Assembly (NCBI GenBank): GCA_943737045.1
Contig: CALSFV010000106.1
Span: 62,001 to 126,000 of the forward strand
Reading direction: 5' to 3'
Source of the DNA: Parapristionchus giblindavisi
Lineage: Eukaryota; Nematoda; Chromadorea; Rhabditida; Diplogasteridae
Length of the DNA: 64,000 nucleotides
Part shown: in pieces, positions 63,301-64,000 of the stretch
How positions within the stretch are numbered: position 1 is the first letter of the stretch
Layout: the number at the start of each line of letters is the position of its first letter
The notes under the pieces: model-generated
What the model saw: only the letters and a program-made list of their open reading frames with translations
Database searches by the model: none
What the model was told of the DNA's origin: nothing
Position numbers and translations under genes: made by a program

Positions 63301-64000
63301 TCCCGAGGGAGCTACTGTTGAAGACGACGGACCTTCGACAAGTAGAGCGGTGAGGGCTTTTGCAGTTTATAGTTTGCTCTTAACAGTATGCGAAAATCAA
63401 TCAATAACTTCAAATCCATCAAAGTTTTGTCGATCAATCAATCAATAATCTTGTATTCAGAGCGCCCCGTCTGTTCGTAGCTCTGCCCGCAAACGGACAC
63501 AATCCGAGAATGTTTCATCGACACCAGCGAATACTCCCGCCAAGAAGAAGGGACGAGTAACTGAGGATACGGTATGTGGCATTGATTGATTGATTGTGAG
63601 GGATACTGTAGATAGTGTAGTCATTATCCATCTGAACAGTGAACAATGGTTCTTTTATTTGTTTATTAATAGTTCTGAAAGGTTCAGCTGCCGATTATCC
63701 GGTTTACCGTATTCATATTCAGTACTGTAACCCTGTAATTATCGATTTATCGATTTCAGGAATCGAATGGTGATCATGACGAGACCGTAGCTGATACATC
63801 CATGTTGAGAAGAAGCACGAGAAGGGCGGTGGTTGGTGAGTGATCTTTGATCTTTGATCTTTATTGATCTAAGCAAAACCATGGCTTGGTGCTGGATGCA
63901 CTCTGGTATTTTGCCACTTAAAGTCTACTTAAACTACGTCACAGACTTTAAGTAGACTTTAAGTAAACTTTAAGTGAAAGAACATTTGACGAAATGCATT
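36609..64000 (+). CDS. mel-28: ELYS/MEL-28-like nucleoporin, many exons, 3' end outside the window
   Basis: One large plus-strand gene is read through dozens of exons. The start ATG at 36609 is chosen because exons 36609-36667, 36827-36879 and 36990-37054 join in frame. An N-terminal beta-propeller-like part (to about 43,030) includes VMSAIRHFAILEAEYD, like the ELYS block with a conserved HF..QE. A helical part follows, with LFESS .. LEYCPFLLK, ARFFLECVHWFTRVLPP and YPPSLH, which correspond to landmarks of the ELYS domain. The rest is a disordered acidic then basic tail with SILKSARK, TPSVLKSRLRFAE and an AT-hook. ELYS/MEL-28 binds chromatin and recruits the Nup107-160 complex to build nuclear pores after mitosis. 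The identification is by pattern recognition, so the symbol is tentative. Confidence 0.72.
37370..38307 (+). mobile_element. Degenerate Tc1/mariner-superfamily element in an ELYS intron
   Basis: The 938-bp element has near-perfect inverted ends (CAGGGTGCGGCAGAATTATG and its inverse) and TA target duplications at 37368-37369 and 38308-38309. Transposase remnants on plus include TLFTVEQSYNPKNDRIL (about 37615-37665) and SPDLNPP followed by a frameshifted tail (about 37978 on). At under 1 kb with broken frames it is an inactive, internally deleted copy. Confidence 0.85.
37504..38100 (+). pseudogene. Broken mariner transposase remnant
   Basis: Pieces in different frames match mariner landmarks: a FTVEQ..N..NDRI block around 37,620-37,665 and a PPYSPDLNPP block around 37,970-38,000. 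Frameshifts and stops separate them, so no functional protein is encoded. Confidence 0.7.
39497..39842. mobile_element. MITE family 1, copy in an ELYS intron
   Basis: It starts ATACATTTTCGGTGCCCTCGCCG and has TATATAGTGGGT segments that recur internally and in inverse near 39,790-39,840, forming a foldback. A related copy lies at 47977-48172. No coding capacity. Confidence 0.6.
40480..40640. mobile_element. MITE family 2, copy 1
   Basis: It shares AATTGGAAAATTTCCAGT, ATGCGCATAGC and TTGCGCACAGCCTTTCCC with 42222-42381 in another intron of the same gene. It has internal short repeats and no coding capacity. Confidence 0.6.
41820..41993. mobile_element. MITE family 3, copy 1, between duplicated intron starts
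   Basis: It carries CACTGCCGCTAG at the left, CCCCCGATTTTT repeats inside, and GCAATGCCCGCCCACGTAT at the right. An inverted copy lies at 54666-54848. It is flanked by two copies of GTAAGTGCTCTTT.. (41760 and 42000). Confidence 0.7.
42222..42381. mobile_element. MITE family 2, copy 2
   Basis: This is the partner of 40480-40640, with the same order of GCGCACAGCCTTGCC, AATTGGAAAATTTCCAGT and TTGCGCACAGCCTTTCCC. Confidence 0.6.
43224..43375 (+). repeat. 20/40-bp minisatellite ending at a 3' splice site
   Basis: Alternating 20-mers TGTCATTGTCATCTTGATTC and TGTCATTGTCACCTTGATAA make a 40-bp higher-order unit repeated about 3.5 times. The final partial unit, TGTCATTGTCAG, supplies the AG before the ELYS exon at 43376-43522. 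Confidence 0.85.
43618..44818. mobile_element. TTAA-flanked foldback transposon in an ELYS intron
   Basis: The 1,201-bp element lies between TTAA at 43614-43617 and 44819-44822. Its ends are GAGAGATTATCTGACTCA and a near-inverse. Arms of about 450 bp match in inverse (for example GATCGGGCCCAAATTGT at 43,678 and ACAATTTGGGCCCGATC at 44,743). No transposase frame. The termini differ from those of the 33134-34614 element, so this is a second TTAA family. Confidence 0.8.
45281..45324. repeat. (AAT)n microsatellite next to a 3' splice site
   Basis: About 14 uninterrupted AAT/TAA units end 12 bp before the ELYS exon at 45337, so the tract forms most of the region where the polypyrimidine tract would be. 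Confidence 0.9.
47161..47333 (+). repeat. mel-28: 72-bp tandem repeat duplicating an ELYS 3' splice site
   Basis: CTACTCTACGCAGTGCGTATCCAGAGTG occurs at about 47233 and again 72 bp later at 47305, with a weaker third copy upstream. Each repeat carries the same GTATCCAG acceptor (47256 and 47328). The spacing is 24 codons and the frame between them is open. Confidence 0.8.
47977..48172. mobile_element. MITE family 1, second copy
   Basis: It shares ATACATTTTCGG..CCTCGCCG, TATTTTTATATAGTG and TTATATAGTGGGT..ATCCTCG with 39497-39842. It lies in the large ELYS intron 47449-53313. Confidence 0.6.
48221..50123. mobile_element. hAT-type foldback transposon A
   Basis: The 1,903-bp element has termini TAGGGTTGC and GCAACCCTA and 8-bp target duplications GTCTCTTG/GTCTATTG (one mismatch). 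Arms of several hundred bases are inverse copies (for example 48,470-48,740 against 49,640-49,910). Each arm has a small GATAGCGTAATC..GATTACGCTATC palindrome (48,349-48,387 and 49,980-50,023). No transposase. The TIR and 8-bp duplication indicate the hAT superfamily. Confidence 0.82.
50653..51901 (-). mobile_element. Mariner element nested in hAT foldback B
   Basis: The 1,249-bp element has inverted ends TTAGGTTGGCGGGAAAGTCT and TA duplications at 50651-50652 and 51902-51903. Its length is normal for mariner. It carries a broken transposase on minus. Confidence 0.9.
50752..51736 (-). pseudogene. Inactive mariner transposase
   Basis: Three overlapping minus-strand pieces in different frames together cover the transposase: an HTH-like N-terminus (from 51736), a central piece with ERWILYENN, and a C-terminal piece with HHDNACPH and PPYSPGLALSNY. 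The first catalytic Asp (normally in GDEKW) is lost (TEYERW), and the third Asp is Asn (SNY in place of SDY), although the 34-residue spacing is kept. With frameshifts as well, it is dead. Confidence 0.85.
54666..54848. mobile_element. MITE family 3, copy 2
   Basis: It has perfect 11-bp ends CATACGTGGGC/GCCCACGTATG and internal AATCGGGGGGT repeats. It is the inverse of the element at 41820-41993. Confidence 0.75.
58475..58635. repeat. Short duplicated segment in an ELYS intron
   Basis: GTTTCATGGATTCTATTAGTTGTTG near 58,483 recurs with few changes near 58,603. Similar pieces (GTGTTTCATAGACTCTACAT) occur near 63,213. No function seen. Confidence 0.5.
60976..61118. mobile_element. Small palindromic MITE-like element in an ELYS intron
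   Basis: CATGAACGTTGGCAA and TTGCCAACGTTCATG are perfect inverse ends. The arms also share TCGTTTGCCGGCA and ACAAGCGTAGG/CCTACGCTTGT, so the whole 130 bp folds into a hairpin. Confidence 0.7.
61568..61655. repeat. 44-bp tandem duplication in an ELYS intron
   Basis: GGATAGTTGCATGAAGAATTG..TTTCGTACCGTT is immediately repeated with almost no change. Confidence 0.8.
63918..63977. repeat. Inverted/direct CTTTAAGT repeats at the window end
   Basis: ACTTAAAGTCTACTTAAA is followed by ACTTTAAGTAGACTTTAAGT and a further AACTTTAAGTG. It looks like one end of another small transposon that continues past the window. Confidence 0.5.

Larger units (their letters stand above)
54601..64000 (+). other. mel-28: ELYS-like disordered acidic/basic tail with AT-hook
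   Basis: Exons from about 54,956 on encode Ser/Thr/Pro-rich segments with TPKVGLRRAYGR, EPMSILKSARK and TPSVLKSRLRFAE, then long Glu/Asp-rich stretches (about 56,780-59,450), then Lys/Arg-rich segments. An AT-hook core, GRGRPPKSATKKK, is encoded at 62388-62425. ELYS proteins contact chromatin through such a tail. The reading frame has not ended by 64,000. Confidence 0.65.

Overview
The window is nematode genomic DNA. Three things point to this: short introns with TTTCAG-type 3' splice sites, likely spliced-leader acceptors just upstream of start codons, a nematode-style astacin (NAS) protease with EGF and CUB domains, and a MEL-28/ELYS-like nucleoporin gene. I cannot name the species.

Layout. 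(1) Positions 1 to about 35,645 are a direct tandem array of an astacin metalloprotease gene. The unit is 3,698 bp and nearly identical between copies. Five gene copies are visible; the first is cut by the window edge, though its start codon at 181 is present. (2) Copy 1 carries a 15.8-kb Maverick/Polinton virus-like transposon (1200-17011) in the intron just after the zinc-binding motif. It has long terminal inverted repeats starting AG, a 6-bp target duplication, and what looks like a complete gene set: protein-primed family-B DNA polymerase, packaging ATPase, chromodomain integrase, penton-type and hexon-type capsid proteins, a basic pVI/PY-like virion protein, an adenain-like protease, several unassigned ORFs and a minus-strand GRF zinc-finger gene. 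(3) Copy 5 has a 1.48-kb TTAA foldback element in its last intron, and its downstream end is more diverged than in the other copies. (4) From 36,609 to the end of the window runs one very large, intron-rich plus-strand gene that I read as ELYS/MEL-28. It has an N-terminal beta-propeller-like region, a helical ELYS domain, and a long acidic then basic tail with an AT-hook. The gene runs off the window.

The ELYS introns collect transposons without visibly breaking exons. They hold a degenerate mariner, a TTAA foldback, two hAT foldbacks with 8-bp target duplications (one with a second mariner nested in it), at least three MITE families present in pairs, and several tandem repeats that sit on splice sites.

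How the parts work together. The Polinton genes form a co-oriented block in which consecutive reading frames abut or overlap by 1-19 nt (ATGA, TAATG and TAGATG junctions). This suggests polycistronic expression of replication, packaging and capsid functions. The tRNA-like segments in both TIRs, the GRF zinc-finger gene and the unassigned late ORFs are the least explained parts of the element.
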